Under the pieces are notes generated by a model. The model was not told the DNA's origin. It saw only the letters and a list, made by a program, of their open reading frames with translations, and made no database searches. The translations under genes and the position numbers were made by a program. A DNA stretch of 64,000 nucleotides from Dirofilaria immitis (taxonomy: Eukaryota; Nematoda; Chromadorea; Rhabditida; Onchocercidae): positions 1,546,001 to 1,610,000 of the forward strand of contig JAKNDB010000079.1 in NCBI GenBank assembly GCA_024305405.1, read 5' to 3'. This document shows, piece by piece, positions 28,001-40,864 of this stretch (the stretch's first letter is position 1; the number at the start of each line of letters is the position of its first letter).

Positions 28001-30207
28001 GATCAAACAGCTATTGATACCAAATATCCGGTTATTGTTTCTGTGTATGTTTTGAATTTGTTTTTATCCTCTATTGTTTAATTTTTATCATAATTATTTG
28101 ATATAACTATCAGGTTAATTTTCCTCTTGAAATATTTCTCAAAGTTTAAATATTAAGTTGCTTAATAATTTGTTTCTAGCTATTTTGATTTTTTTATAGA
28201 TATACTGAGCCAGGTTCACAAAAGGTTACTGACGAGATAACACCGAATACAATGGATATGTTTTTAGCATCTAATATAAAGTATATTGTCGTTTGCATAG
28301 ATGCTCGTGGATCTGGCATGAGAGGATGGAAATATAAGGAACCAATATATGGCCATTTAGGAACGGTGGAAATTGATGATCAAATTGAAGCAGTGAAGTA
28401 TAAGCTTTCTTTTTCTCAAAAATTTACGAGAAAAATAAAACTACATCAAAATTTGAAAAATTTTTGTTTTTTCAAATCCTGAAAATTGGAAACTTCAACT
28501 TTTCGATGAATATATATATTTCAGAATCCTGGCTTCTAAGCATCGATTTATTGATTCGAAACATATTGCAATCTGGGGATGGGCAAGTTATCCGTTATAT
28601 GATACTTATAATTAGTTTGAATTATGGAAGATATTTAGAAAATATCATATGATATCAGTTAAAATCATGTTGATCATAGTAGGAGGAATCCTCATGTAAT
28701 ATCAAATTTAAATTAATTAAACATATATGTTAGATTAAAAATATTTATTATAAAACTTTGTATAATCTCATATAATATTTTATTTAATTTAAATTGATCG
28801 AGAATTAATAGTAATCATACTTTTCCACTATAGTCTTATGGAGGATTTGTGTCAGCACACGAAGTTGAACGTGATACGAGCCATCTATTTAGATGTGCTG
28901 TAAGTATCGCACCTGTTGTGGATTTCAAATTATATGGTAAGTTTTTAGAAGATATATAGTTAATAAGGTATGTGAGAAAATATTCTTGTTAATGCCTTTG
29001 CAACAATCGAGATTATCGATCAATTTTTAGCTGTTTAATTTTATTTTTTTCAAAATATCTCAATTTAAAGATGCCACATATACGGAACGTTATATGGGTG
29101 ATGCAAGTGAAATTGCATACGAAAAAGCTAATCTTGTTAGAAATGTTAGCATGTTCAAAGAAATAAAGTTTCTATTGGTACATGGAATGTCTGATGGTAA
29201 GCTTTAGATATATTCATTACATCCTTCCTTATCTTTATTAAATTCAAGAAATTCAAGTCGAAAAGTTACTTTTGTATCATTTGGCTTGATACGCTTATAA
29301 TAGTAACGCAAAAATATCCTCTCGATAATTTTTGACAATTCCAAATTTTCCCTACCGTTTTAGTAGATATCTGTGAAAATTTTCAAGGAATTAGGGATAA
29401 TGGAAGTTAAAGATTTTCCTATAATATAGCAATCATTTCATATGCAATATAGTTAGCTATTCTGTTAGATATTCTTTCCAGAATTATAAGTTATCTTTTA
29501 TCAATAGGTATATTTTTTACGCATATTAAATTATCAATATAGCGGCGATCGGGAATGATCTTAAATATTCATCCTTCCTGTTTAATTTAACTAATAATGT
29601 TTATAGATAATGTTCATCTGCAGAATTCTGCCCAACTTATACGAGCGTTGGGTGAGCAGAATATACAATTCCAACTTATGGTTTGCTTTTTTTACAAATT
29701 TGAAATAGCAGTTAGAAATTCAAAGATTCGAAAGTTAACATTTCAATAATTCAGATTCCAGAATATTCTTCTTACTCAATCGTCAATTTTCAACACCTAA
29801 TTAAAGCATTACGTTCACCTGTTTTAAACTATTAAATTAAACATTCATGTCCTTTTTCACATAAAAGTCAGAACAGCATTCTACCTGATATGATTCTATC
29901 CATCTAATATTATTGCTAGAATAATTTATTTTATTGTTCTTTAATTTTGCATTTTAATCTTCTGCTTAATAATCATAGCTTATCATTTTTTGAAAATGAT
30001 AAATTTTCATTTTCTACGAAAGAACAACTAATTTCTTTTCTAATGATTTTTTAATTTGGATCAAAACAAAGATAATAATGTAATTTGTAGGTGTACCCAG
30101 ATGCAAGTCATAGCCTGGTCTGGGCTCGTCTACATCTATTCACCATGTTAGTGGAATTTTTCAAAAATGTTTCCAGCGTTAGACCTTTAATTTGCCATCC
30201 AACATGA
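13859..30207 (+). CDS. DPP6/DPP10-like dipeptidyl peptidase family protein with intact catalytic triad
   Basis: Type II membrane protein of the S9B family. Exons: 13859-13903, 22717-22831, 23819-24015, 24235-24309, 24579-24622, 24751-24832, 25353-25496, 25572-25798, 25992-26127, 26451-26609, 26701-26792, 26966-27029, 27197-27362, 27633-27731, 27966-28044, 28200-28397, 28525-28582, 28834-28936, 29071-29196, 29607-29680, 30091-30207. They give 799 residues in one unbroken frame. Residues 1-28 are cytosolic; [15 protein letters not shown] opens the membrane helix (about 29-51) as in DPP6/DPP10. The propeller has the double-Glu loop YEEEIF (Glu227/228). The hydrolase domain has GWSYGG (Ser661), SDDN (Asp736) and SH (His768), with spacing near that of DPP4 (630/708/740). 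Introns 14 and 17 have GC donors. An AATAAA lies 10 bases after the stop. It is predicted to be an active aminodipeptidase; vertebrate DPP6/10 lack the serine. Confidence 0.92.
15190..15218. repeat. AAT trinucleotide microsatellite
   Basis: About ten uninterrupted AAT units within the first intron of the peptidase gene. Confidence 0.9.
19015..19068. repeat. TA dinucleotide repeat, two blocks
   Basis: Two runs of alternating TA (about 19015-19031 and 19040-19068) separated by AAAACTAAGA. Confidence 0.9.
23340..23460. repeat. degenerate short tandem repeat
   Basis: Three imperfect copies built on GAAATTAAACTTCCATAAC followed by AAATATT. They lie in the second intron of the peptidase gene. Confidence 0.6.
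23606..23681. repeat. four tandem copies of a 19-bp unit
   Basis: The unit ACATAGTTGCTTGAAGCTT occurs four times head to tail; copy two ends in C instead of T. It lies in the second intron of the peptidase gene, about 140 bases before exon 3. Confidence 0.92.
24916..25014. repeat. inverted repeat with about 35-bp arms
   Basis: The left arm (24916-24950) and right arm (24981-25014) are reverse complements apart from one indel in the T/A run, with a 30-base loop. The right-arm sequence (TAAAATAATATTTAAGAAAT and onward) occurs again in direct orientation at 24021-24053, right behind exon 3. This suggests a small dispersed element. Confidence 0.85.
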
Positions 30208-31769
30208 ATTCTCGAAAATAAATTCAGCAAGAAAAAAGGATATGCAAATCGGCTCAGTTTAAGCTATTTTTTATTTTGAATTTAAACCTCTATGAATCAT
30301 CGTGCTAATTTCTTCAGCTTTTTCGCCTTTGTTAATATCCCTAAAAGAATTTGCCCTCTGATTCGCTTAAGTAGATTTCTATATACTTTTATACGAAAAT
30401 TTGAATTTGAAATGTAATACGAAATTTGAAATCTGGACTGAATATATTTTGTATTAAAAGTTAGTTAATTAATTTGTTGAAAATTTGCGATATTTTCGAT
30501 TCTGATGATACTTTTATGATATGTATAAATTATATTATTATCATAATTGTAAATTCTGAAAATTGTTATATTTTTAAATTGTATACTTTTATGGTGCTTA
30601 CCGATTATATCATTGGATCTCACATATTTATCTTCTTACCATACTCACTACTTGTAATTACTCAGATTTTTTTGATATTTACAATTTTCTTTTTAAACAA
30701 TACGATATGAATTTAGTATCAAATGAAAAATGAAAATAACAGATTGACTTTTGCTTCTTTTTTCTAAATTATTTTGTCAATTATAATAAAATATTTACTA
30801 AATAGTAACTGTCCTTTTGTATATATTGGTTAATTTAATAAATTTGTTATCCAAAATTGCATATTAATTATTGGACGATGATGATTTCTTGTAATTTACT
30901 TATGCAAAATGTTAATATTTTGTAAAATAAACAATTGCAACAATATTTCGAGATCATCTCACATAATTATATCCTTATTTTTTGATCTTTTGATTTCTAA
31001 AGAAGGTCAGTCCACTACCAAGTAAAAAGGTAATTAGAATATATTTGAAATGAAATGGTCAATAAAATCCATCCATTTCGACTTTATTATAATTTTGCTT
31101 TTTTATGGACTGAAAGAATTTCATAGAATTCTTTGAAATATTTATGAATTTTCTCAGCCGAAAATTTGAGAACCAAACTCTCAAAACCCTCAACGTTTGC
31201 CGCGACAACCGATAAAAATAAAATGTTAACCTGATTCTTCGCACAACAGCGACAAGCAACTAATCAAACAAAACTTCGCTGATCTGCTGATGATTATTGT
31301 GATATAACGCGACTTTAGGCTGAATATGACAACAGACCTATAAATTTTCATTGAAAGGTCGTGTAAATATTCGACGAAGTTTATGTTTCTGATTTGTCGT
31401 AAGTCGGTCGATAGTGCTCCTCCGGTGAGGGTATTTCTCGGAAGGTGTAGGGTTTCTTGACATTTCTAGGCGGTTTTCGCAAAAAGTTTTCAAAATGAAA
31501 GTTCATTTGAGTGATTTTTAGCTATCTGTCCATATGTGAGCTCCCGACAGAAGGAGTGGCTAAATTTGTTGGGCATAACATTTTTTTTTATTGCGGGCAC
31601 AAATAGAATGCACCTTGTCATCCTCATCCATCACATAATAATGCGATTACTATTTCTCCAGATACTTTTAAATATGTGTCCTCACTTTTCATCCTTGATC
31701 GCTTATAGTATTCATTTATTCAATAATGTTTTTTCCTAGCGTAAAATCATCAGGGAAAGGTAAAACAAA
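30208..31769. other. intergenic stretch before the hnRNP gene
   Basis: AT-rich sequence with no recognised exon. The last 500 bases are less AT-rich and should hold the promoter and 5' UTR of the hnRNP-like gene. Confidence 0.5.
30217..30222 (+). other. polyadenylation signal of the peptidase gene
   Basis: AATAAA begins 10 bases past the peptidase stop codon. Confidence 0.6.
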
Positions 31770-34700
31770 ATGCCAGATACGGATTTCATAATGAAATGTC
31801 GCGGACTGCCATGGTCTTGTACAGAAAATGATCTGCGTGAATTTTTTGGTGGTTAGTTGATTTTTTACTTATCAGGTCAAATGTGAGATTGTTCAGGAGA
31901 GTCGTTTTGAGAAAGTCGAAGATATGATAAAATGATAATGTGGGGAAATCATGAGATTGAATTTATTGATTCCGTATTTTACTCGTATATTTCAATACAT
32001 CAAAATGGGAAGAAATTTCGCTATCCCCTCAAAATTCACTTTGTACTTGAAGCTTATAAGTGCTAGATATCTGGAAGCTTATTTATGGAATCTCATCTTT
32101 GTTATTAAAAGTGTTAATCTTTTTACTTCATTGCACAAAAGATTAATAAAGACTTTCTTATACAGTGCTCAAAAAAGCTTAAGATTAAAATGGAAATTAA
32201 AATTAAAATAAAGAATTATTACGAAGGAAGCGGGATGCACTTTTTATCAAATGGTTCCTAGAAAATTTGGTAGCACACTTCTAAAATCTATCAAATTGCT
32301 GTAAATTTCATCTTCAGAAGCAGCGAGATCAATCACTCAGATAAAGCTGACAAAAGATCGTGATGGACGTGCTAGTGGCGAAGGATTTGTTGTATTTAAC
32401 AATCGAGAAGATTATGACTTTGCTTTAACAAAAGACAAGAAATATATTGGTAAACGATACGTGGAAGTTAGTTTTTTCGTAATTTATTCGTTCGAATATA
32501 CTATCACTATTTCCAATAGTAAATATTTGTCTTATTCGTCTGCCAAATGCGTAAGGAGGTGATTTTCATTCAGAGATTTATTTTAATGAAACTTGTACTG
32601 AAAAGAAAGGGATTAGACTTCTTCAGTACTAGATCATACTTTTACTTTTTGTCTTCACAAATACATTTTACATGTTCAATTTTATCCGTCTCTTTTCTTA
32701 TTTTAAAATTTTTTTTAATGTAATTTTCACCATTTAGTTTTTTTCATTCAGGAAAAGCTAATGCTGCCAATGTTGTTTTACTTTTTATAAACTGCTATTT
32801 GAATGACATTTAAAAAAAACGAACTTAGTGACTTTTCATTTGAAGCTAGGTTCTTACATTTTCCGAAATAAATTCGTAATTGTGTAAATAAATTTTCGAT
32901 GTGTTTTTTATTCCATTCAGCTTTTTAAGCTTCAACAAGTATCATCAATGGAATCGGATTATGATGATAGCGATAGGCGATATGGGGAACAACAGCAGCA
33001 GATCCAAATTTGCCTGGACGTGAAACATCTATCGTAAGATTGGGGGTTTGCCATATGGTTGTACCAAAGAAGAAATCGTACGTTTCTTCGAACCGCTTGA
33101 AATAGCTGATAGAGGTGTTTTTATTTTGCATAAATTCACTCACTTTATTCTTGCTAAAGAATTCTATTTTAGATATAATTCTCATTAGAGCACTGAAAAT
33201 ATTCGTAATTGAACATCAGTTGCTGAACATCTGCAAATTTTTTTAATGCTAATTTTATCTGAAATAGTCGGTAAGATTGCTTGAAATTGACCTAATCTCG
33301 TGTCGGTTCAGATAGATTTACAGTTCGACTTGATATGGGTGATCGAAATTGTTTGAAGTCTCGCTTCATCATGGATGTTTGTTAAAGAACATGTAAGATT
33401 TCTTTTACATGGTATTTATAGTAAATAATTTTTCAGGCATTGTCATGACTTACGATCGTTATAGTGGAAAACCAAAAGGCGAAGCTTTCGTTGCATTCAT
33501 TGATGATGACTCTGCTTCCAAAGCTCTTGCGAAAAATAAGGAATATATTCAGCATAGGTATTGTTCTGTTCGCGATCTAATATTCTTGATATTTAAATCC
33601 AGCATTACAAAGAATTCATAGTAACCCTCGAATATTGTATTTATTAAACATAATTATTAGCAATATTGATTAGTTAGTTAGTTGAGAACTGAATTTGTTT
33701 TTGAAGTGAAGCATATCTTGTTGTTAAGATATGTGGATATATATCCATCCTCTTTTGGTGAAATGCTTCGAGCTTTGGATGGAGGTCTTGATCCATATGG
33801 TGGAGGTGGCCGGGGATGGGAAAGAGATCGTCGCCCGAGAGGATTGCCATACGATCGTCCGGGCACTGATCGGAATTATCGTGATGCCAGAATACATCGA
33901 AATGGTTTGTTCATTTTTAAATTTTTAAAAGTGACAGTCAATATGAAAAAACGAACACAATGATGAGTTGATGAGAGGGGTCGTCGCTTCAAGTTTTGGG
34001 AAAAGCGGGGATTTGTTTGTGGAAGCCATGAAGGATTCTTAATGGCCGGTTGGGAACAATGATTTATGTAGTGGTCTGCTAGGTCTGAATATTCTGGGTC
34101 TTGCTGGAAAATTTGGTAATTTTGGGATCGCTGCGACCTTGGAAAATATTCGGAAATCTGCTGAGCTGTGGTTCTGTTTTGGGTATTAAATGTGAATGTG
34201 AACGGGGGTTGCAGAAGTATGGGCCGACAGATATGGTGGCGGCGGCGACGGTTATGATGATGGGTACGGTGGTGGACGTGGTGGTGGAGGACCGATGCGA
34301 CGGGGTTGGAGAGATGAACCGCCGATGGGTGGCCATAGGGGTATTCACCGCTGCGGCGTCGTTATGCGACGCCGCCACCGGAATACTGTATACGGATGCG
34401 CGGTCTTCCATATCGGGCTACGGAACGCGACATAATCGATGTAAGTTGCAACAGTAAAAATATGTTTACGTACCTAGAATAGATTCAAAAATAGCTGGAC
34501 ATGTGTATAATGGGATCTGGCAAATAGTGATATTTTTCATGGGAGCATTCTTCTGCTTATGTTCGAAAACGACATTGACTGGTTGATCGATTACGAAGGG
34601 TCTGCATTTTTCCGTGGATTGCTTGGTTTAGTTTTGCTGGATTGGTGTTCTGAATTGTGTTGGGTTTTATAATTTGATTCATTTAAGCAGATTCTTGGAA

Positions 34701-35362
34701 ATACATTGACTTTATTTAATTGCAGTGGCATCAAATTTTGAGTGATAATGATAAATAATAGTTATTATTAATCGTCATTAAGTACATGAGTATTAAGAAC
34801 GCGAGTAATAACTTTTTATTCTTTAATAATCTTATCGAGTCCTTCCACACGGAAAGGATATGAATGTTTGAAGAATTTTTATTTACTTTATGGTCACTAT
34901 CAATTGATGATTAAGCACTGCTTACGTGGACCAATGAAATTTCAAGTTTTGTGTTCGTACTAATCTGTTGAAGTTATCTGTTTTTTTAATTTAGTTCTTC
35001 CAACCGCTACGACCAGCATCTATTGATGTGCTCTATGAATATGGAACAGATCGTCCAAGCGGTGAGGCAATTGTCGAATTCAGAAATCGAGTAGATTTTG
35101 ATGCGGCAATGCAACGCAATCGAAATTATATGGGTATTGCTTTCGAAATTATGGAGGATTATTAATTCCAAAGTTTAATGAACGCATATCTTTGAATACT
35201 AAGATTATGATTTAAAGATGTGTGAAAGTAACTCATAGCAGTGGTGCTGATTTAGCCTTGCTTGTGGCATTATTGTAATGACTCATTGTTGTAAATATCT
35301 ACTTTCATTTGCCTTTATCGATTTCAGGTTCGCGTTATGTGGAACTCATCCCAGAACACTGA
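31770..35362 (+). CDS. hnRNP F/H-family RNA-binding protein with three quasi-RRMs
   Basis: Nuclear RNA-binding and splicing-regulator family (SYM-2/HRPF-1-like). Exons: 31770-31851, 32318-32466, 32921-33114, 33437-33557, 33729-33904, 34215-34440, 34995-35133, 35328-35362; about 374 residues. RRM1 starts at once (MKCRGLPWSCTENDLREFF) and ends near KRYVE. RRM2 has LGGLPYGCTKEEIVRFFEPL and GEAFVAF. A Gly/Arg-rich linker follows (YGGGGRGW, YGGGRGGGG). RRM3 has MRGLPYRATERDII, GEAIVEF and SRYVEL next to the stop. The RGLPW/RGLPY signature in all three is typical of hnRNP F/H. One base is missing at 32984-32987 (G run), one at 33042-33046 (G run) and one at 34338-34341 (G run). The start is the first ATG before RRM1, preceded by ACAAA. 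The exon 5 acceptor is AAG rather than CAG. An AATAAA lies at 35853-35858. Confidence 0.9.
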
Positions 35363-36966
35363 AATTTGTTTTGGAAGAAACCATGAAAGTTCTGGAAATT
35401 TGATCTTCATATAAAATCTGTATAAATTAGTGAGAAACACGAATGTCCTTTGTTTTGTTCACTTTTTTGTTCAGTTTTATCTTTATTCATTGGCAGAATG
35501 TATGCTGAAGAAAGGTTCTTTACTTTTCGTTTTTTACTTCCTTTAAATTTTCAGATTTAGGCATTTATAGAACCATCAATTTTAGTAGTTGAGGAAGAAA
35601 TTCGAATGGAACATAATTAATAAAAGATTGCTGTTAGAAGAAAACGAAGTAATGCTTATATCTAAAGCTTGCAGCTTTTCACGCAGTTTTATTCGAAGCA
35701 GAGTGCTACCGTTTTCAGAGCACAAAATTAAAGTTCTTTTTTTCGCTTTCATATATTGCTTTCTTTTGAATTTTATCGTATATTAACTGTACCAAATTTT
35801 TATTTTTAATTCCATTTTGAGACTAATCTTCGTTTTTTTGGCTCCATTTTTAAATAAAACATTTAAACGGAATGCTGTCCTTCATCGCCTTTCCGATCAT
35901 GTTTTATCATATTATACATTTATAGTTATATTATTGGACTCATTGACTTATTTGTGAATATCATATCTGATAAGTAAATGATTTTTAATGTTTTAGAAGA
36001 AAAACAGAATTACAATTTCCTTCTCTGCAGAAATTACACTTGGAAAGTTTCACGTAAATATGAATGAAGAACGCAGGAAATTGACCTTCATTCTTTTTCT
36101 ACAAATCAGAATCAATGGTGATAGAGGCAGATTAGGCTTTATTAGTATATGAGTTTGATTCAAGATTTGCATAATTTTATTCCGCCAGGAATTTAAATAT
36201 TAGTGGGAAAGTAAGTCTATATATGTTTTTTATCTTAGAATTAGACATTAACTTTTCATCAAAACTAGCATAGTGATGTGTATTGAAAACAAAAGATGCA
36301 GACGTTGGATCTGCTCGTGAGTTGCATGAACTACTAATACTGGTCATTCAAGTCTTAAGTCAATTCTTTGGTTCTAAATTCTGAAATAAAGGAAGGGAAA
36401 GCTCGACGCTAAAAGAGTATTTGATGCCGGTAGGGAGAAATGTTGTTTTTGTCAAAGAATTTTGGAGTTTTGATGTGGGATGTACGGATATTGGATCAAA
36501 TGACGATATGATTACAGCTTTTCTGATCTTGGTCCAGTAATATTTCAGATGATCTTATTGAGCCAATTCTGAAACTTCATTTTTAAGTTTATTGGCTGCC
36601 ATTCCTACCAATTTTTATTTCCTACTTTTGTTGCATACTTGAAATTTTGGAATCTTTTTAAATGAGCTTTAGAACGAAATAAATCAATCTTGCGGAAATC
36701 TGGAAAAGTTTTAGACAAGAAACTATCCCCATGGATTATTAGAATAAAATATAATTAAATTAGCTTTCGAAATAATATTTACAGAAATGAAATTTAATAA
36801 AAATATGATTGTCCGTCGAGAAATTTATTCCCTTTCCATATGCAACTTTGCTTGCAAAAACTTTAAAAAAATGAAATAAACGAAGTAATTGGCTTTATGA
36901 ACAACTTATCAAAAAATTGTTTTCAGTTTCAATTCTTTAAAAAAATGAAGCAATAAATCCAATCTA
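35363..36966. other. intergenic stretch, hnRNP 3' UTR and phosphatase 5' flank
   Basis: No conserved exon was recognised. A further 5' exon of the phosphatase gene could lie here, since its start codon is not secure. Confidence 0.45.
35853..35858 (+). other. candidate polyadenylation signal of the hnRNP gene
   Basis: AATAAA about 490 bases after the stop codon. Confidence 0.4.
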
Positions 36967-39900
36967 ATGTCAAGTTATTGGTATTGGAAAAAATCGCCGA
37001 GTAGTCCTTATGTAAAACTAATTTTAATTATAAAATCACATGTTTCCAGAAAAGAATATGAACGCAGAGGAATTAGTAGTCGAAAAAAAGATGAAATTGG
37101 AAAGTCGAATAATTCTGATATCGGCAGAGTTTTACGCGATTGGGATTCCATGTACGTGAAATCAGTGTCCTGGCTTAGCTTGTTTCATTGAAAATTATAA
37201 TTTGACTGCAGTCGGTACCGTCTGATAATTATCTTTGATATAATTGAGCTATGATGAGTCGTCAAAATTGTTTCGTCTTAGCGGAAAGTGTCAAATATAA
37301 AATAAAAAATAAGCTTCATTTCTCTAGATATTCAACTTATCGGACATCATCAGTATTCATTACCACGTTTAACGTTAATGGACGTATACCAACGCTTGAA
37401 GGAATACCAGGCTGGTTAACTTATGAAGGCATTCTTCCACCTGACTTTTACGTTATTGGGTTTGTTGCTTTGGTTTAACTTCCTCATTAATTGGATAACT
37501 TACATCGAATGGTTCATTCAATGTTTTGAGGACATTAGTCTTTCTTAAATTGAAAATTATCTGTAGCTTAGTATTTCACTCTATTAACAATAAAAACTTT
37601 TAATCATTAATCAATTAATTATTCTGTTTCTAATGCCAAATTCAAAAACATAATTTCAGGCTTCAAGAAATGGATTTGTCACCGCAAGCTTTCGTAATGC
37701 ATACATCGGCACGACACGCGGAATGGAAAGTCGCCATTGCGAAGTCTTTGCCGAAAGATATTGATTATGATTTGGTTAACTTTTTTATTTTTCAAAATTA
37801 TAATTCTTTTTTTCGAATTCGAATGATTTTGATTGATGACTTAATTTTTACATGCATAACATGTATTTCCAGATACGTGAAATACGATTAGTGGGCATAT
37901 TATTGGCAGTTTACCGACGTGTAGATAGCAAAATCAGAGTACGTCCATCTGAAATTGACGCGGCTGTGGTACCGACCGGTCAGCATAACACACTTACAGC
38001 AGCTCTGAACAGTAAGGTATATTTTTTGTATATCTGCAAATAATAAATATGTGAAAACGTACATCTTAGAATTTGGAATAGTTAAAAAGACGTTCTTTAT
38101 TCGATATTACAGGATTTTTAATAAGTTCCAAAAGAATATATGAATTTGAATCTTGAATTTCTTTTAAGAAAATAATAACGATAATTCTACGTGATTAGCA
38201 ACAAGTATGAAATTTGGATGATATAGTTATTCTCTTAATATGAATTTTTGGTAAAACTGATTTGATAGGGTGCTGTTGCAATCAGCATGTACATGAATGA
38301 TACATCAGTATGTTTTGTGAATGCACATTTCACAGCTCATATTGAAAGAAATGAAAGACGCATCATGGATTATAGGTCTGTTTAAATTTATAATTAAAAG
38401 TCGTGCCCTAAATTTTGAATTTGATTCATTTTGAGAGAATTCATCCTTGATTGCTACAAGCACTTGCATTTACAAGCACTTTAGTAGCATGAAATTGGTA
38501 AATTTCAGACATATTGTGAAATATCTCTATTTTCGTGAAAATGGCAAAACACTTTTCGAACACGATGCTGTATTTTGGCTTGGTGATTTAAATTTTCGTC
38601 TGGATACTGCATATGGTATGAGCAATAATGAACTACGTAAATTATGTAGTGATGATAAGGCATTCAGGGACATGATTATTTACGATCAGGTAAATTAATC
38701 TATGATTCGAAAAGTTTTTAAGATAATTTTATCCCTTGAATAATTTTTGCTGTTGTTGATGTTCAAGACGAATGATATGTTTCAAATTTCGGATATCAAT
38801 CATCGGGAAACCTAAAATAGATTAGTCTGCTTTCCGACCAGAATACAGAAATCTTAAGATGACAATGAAATACTGATAGATTAAGCAGTATTCAACATCA
38901 AAAACTTATTAGAATCTTGGAAATCATCACATCAAAATAATTTGTTTCTAAACTTGCTACTAATATATTTTATTTTTGCAAAATAATTTTTCCATTACAT
39001 GAATAACAACTGTGATGTGAAATGTCCTAACGTCATATGTAGTAAAAAAAATATACGTAGTAAATTGAAATCAAGAAAAAGAAAAGAACAATTTCTTCAT
39101 ATCTTCCTAACTAGTGAAATCAATCAATATTTTTTAAATATTTTTTTATTATACTTCAGTGCTGTGTTATGTCTGGCATTGATAGGAATTTCTTTTTCGA
39201 CATTAGCAGAATTATTTTCATCTAGGAATAGAATTTTTAAATATTATAAAATTTCATGTGATTTCCGGAGTTTATTCTAGAACTTTCATATTTGTTGAGT
39301 GCTTAACATGTCGAATAGTAGAGCTTGATATTTCATATTTCATTTTGGTCTTATAATATTTATTTGTTGTTTATGAGGCATACTGTTTAGCTTAGGAGAG
39401 CGATGAAACTCAAAATTATATTTAAAAATTTCAAAGAATCGGAAATTTTGGATTTTCGTCCAACTTTCAAGTATGATATTAATTCCGACAACTGGGATAG
39501 CAGGTTGAATTGATTTTTGTTAATTTTTCTCTTTTCTTTACCAGAACTTAGTTATGAAGCATTTTTTTCTGAACTTTCGGAAATTTAAGGTGTTATCGTT
39601 TTATTTTTTTGAATATTGATTAACCAACTCTGTTTGGTTATCTTAAACGTAAATGTTATGAGTTTATTTCATAATTTCACAGTGTGTCATCTGCTTTTCT
39701 TGCTTGCAATTATTTAGAATATGATGAACTTTATATGTTCTGCTTCCTCAATATTCAACCTTTGCCGGTCCTACTTTGGTTATTTGTCCACTCGCATAGT
39801 AAAATATATACTCTCAAATCCATTTTCATGATTCTTTTGCAGCAAAAAGAGACGTGTTCCTGCTTGGTGTGATCGAATTTTATGGTGGAATCAGAAGGGT

Positions 39901-40097
39901 GTTCGCATCAGGCAGAAATTTTACGACAGCGTATCATCTATCAAATTTTCGGATCATAGGCCAGTTAGGGCCCTTTTTATTTGAATGTACGAAAAATTAA
40001 TTTGACCCAGTACAACAAACTTTACTGGCCGGCATTGAGAGAAGCAGGTCGTCGTCCCAATTCTTATTACAATAAAAGGGAAGAAAAAAGCGAATGA
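36967..40097 (+). CDS. catalytic-domain-only inositol polyphosphate 5-phosphatase (OCRL/INPP5B type)
   Basis: Predicted to remove the 5-phosphate from phosphoinositides such as PI(4,5)P2. Exons: 36967-37151, 37328-37459, 37660-37774, 37873-38016, 38269-38375, 38509-38689, 39391-39503, 39843-40097; about 410 residues. Family motifs are all kept: [19 protein letters not shown] (metal-binding Glu), [15 protein letters not shown] (motif I), [10 protein letters not shown] (motif II) and FSDHRPV. The protein ends with a basic tail soon after SDH, so the ASH and RhoGAP-like domains of OCRL are absent. One base is missing at 39974-39978 (T run); without it the frame stops right after RALF. Exons 2, 3, 5 and 7 match the lengths in the downstream paralogue. 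The start at 36967 is tentative: the first exon's N-terminal half is not conserved. AATAAA is at 40373-40378. Confidence 0.85.
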
Positions 40098-40864
40098 TAT
40101 TGTGATTCGCATTTGGATTTGTCCTTGCGATAATTTTTTTCTTCAGTTGTGAATAATTCAAATCATTGCAATTAACTGAAAAAATTAACTCAGTTGTGCA
40201 TCGTAATTTTCAACATCAAACCACTAGTTTTTAAATCATTGCAAGTTGAGTTTAAGATTTTTGCTAATTGAGATTTCAGTTAAATTGTTTTAATCAGGGT
40301 ATTAATTGATTTGTATTCGTAACTGTGAAGTTCCTGATGCATTTTATTTGCAGTTATCCAAATCATTACATGAATAAAATCTGATATACCTTATGGTTGA
40401 ATATGGATGACCAATTTTCTCGATTCATTAAATTAAAAAATAATTTATGTATCCTAATTAGTTTGCTGATATTGTTGTAGCGGCGTGCTTATAGTTGCAA
40501 TATATACCATTGTTTTTATTGTTGTACCATTAAGAATCACTTTCGTAGCATGATTTCAGTGATACAGATGTACAATACATGTACATCATTTTATATTTAA
40601 CGATAGAACTGGATGATTGATACGCCTTATTTCGACATTCAATGATTTTATTGATTTATTTTTTGTATTTGTTTCTTTTCTATCCTTTTTGTTTATTCAA
40701 TGAAATATCCCTTTCGAGTTCAAATCGAATTTTCATCATATAGTATTTGCCAGTATATTGCTTTTTTTATAATACAAAATGATAGAATAGCGTGAAGAGT
40801 TAAGAAATATTCAAAATACTAATCGCAATTTAGAGAATAGATTATTTATGGAAAGTATGGTCGG
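40098..40864. other. intergenic gap between the two tandem phosphatase genes
   Basis: A 767-base AT-rich gap containing a candidate poly(A) signal for the upstream gene and the putative promoter of the downstream one. No exon was recognised. Confidence 0.5.
40373..40378 (+). other. candidate polyadenylation signal of the short phosphatase gene
   Basis: AATAAA about 275 bases after the stop. It lies within the 767-base gap before the paralogue, which argues that the two genes are separate transcripts. Confidence 0.5.

Noticed and set aside
32921..33114. Programmed ribosomal frameshifting or pseudogene decay to explain broken frames
   Set aside because: The breaks occur in seven genes, are nearly all one-base losses in runs, and flanking residues stay conserved, which fits sequencing error better.
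34079..34457. Open frames on both strands over the Gly-rich hnRNP exon
   Set aside because: They are shadows of the GC-richer Gly/Arg coding sequence; the frame with RYGGGGDGY and RRM3 is the real one.
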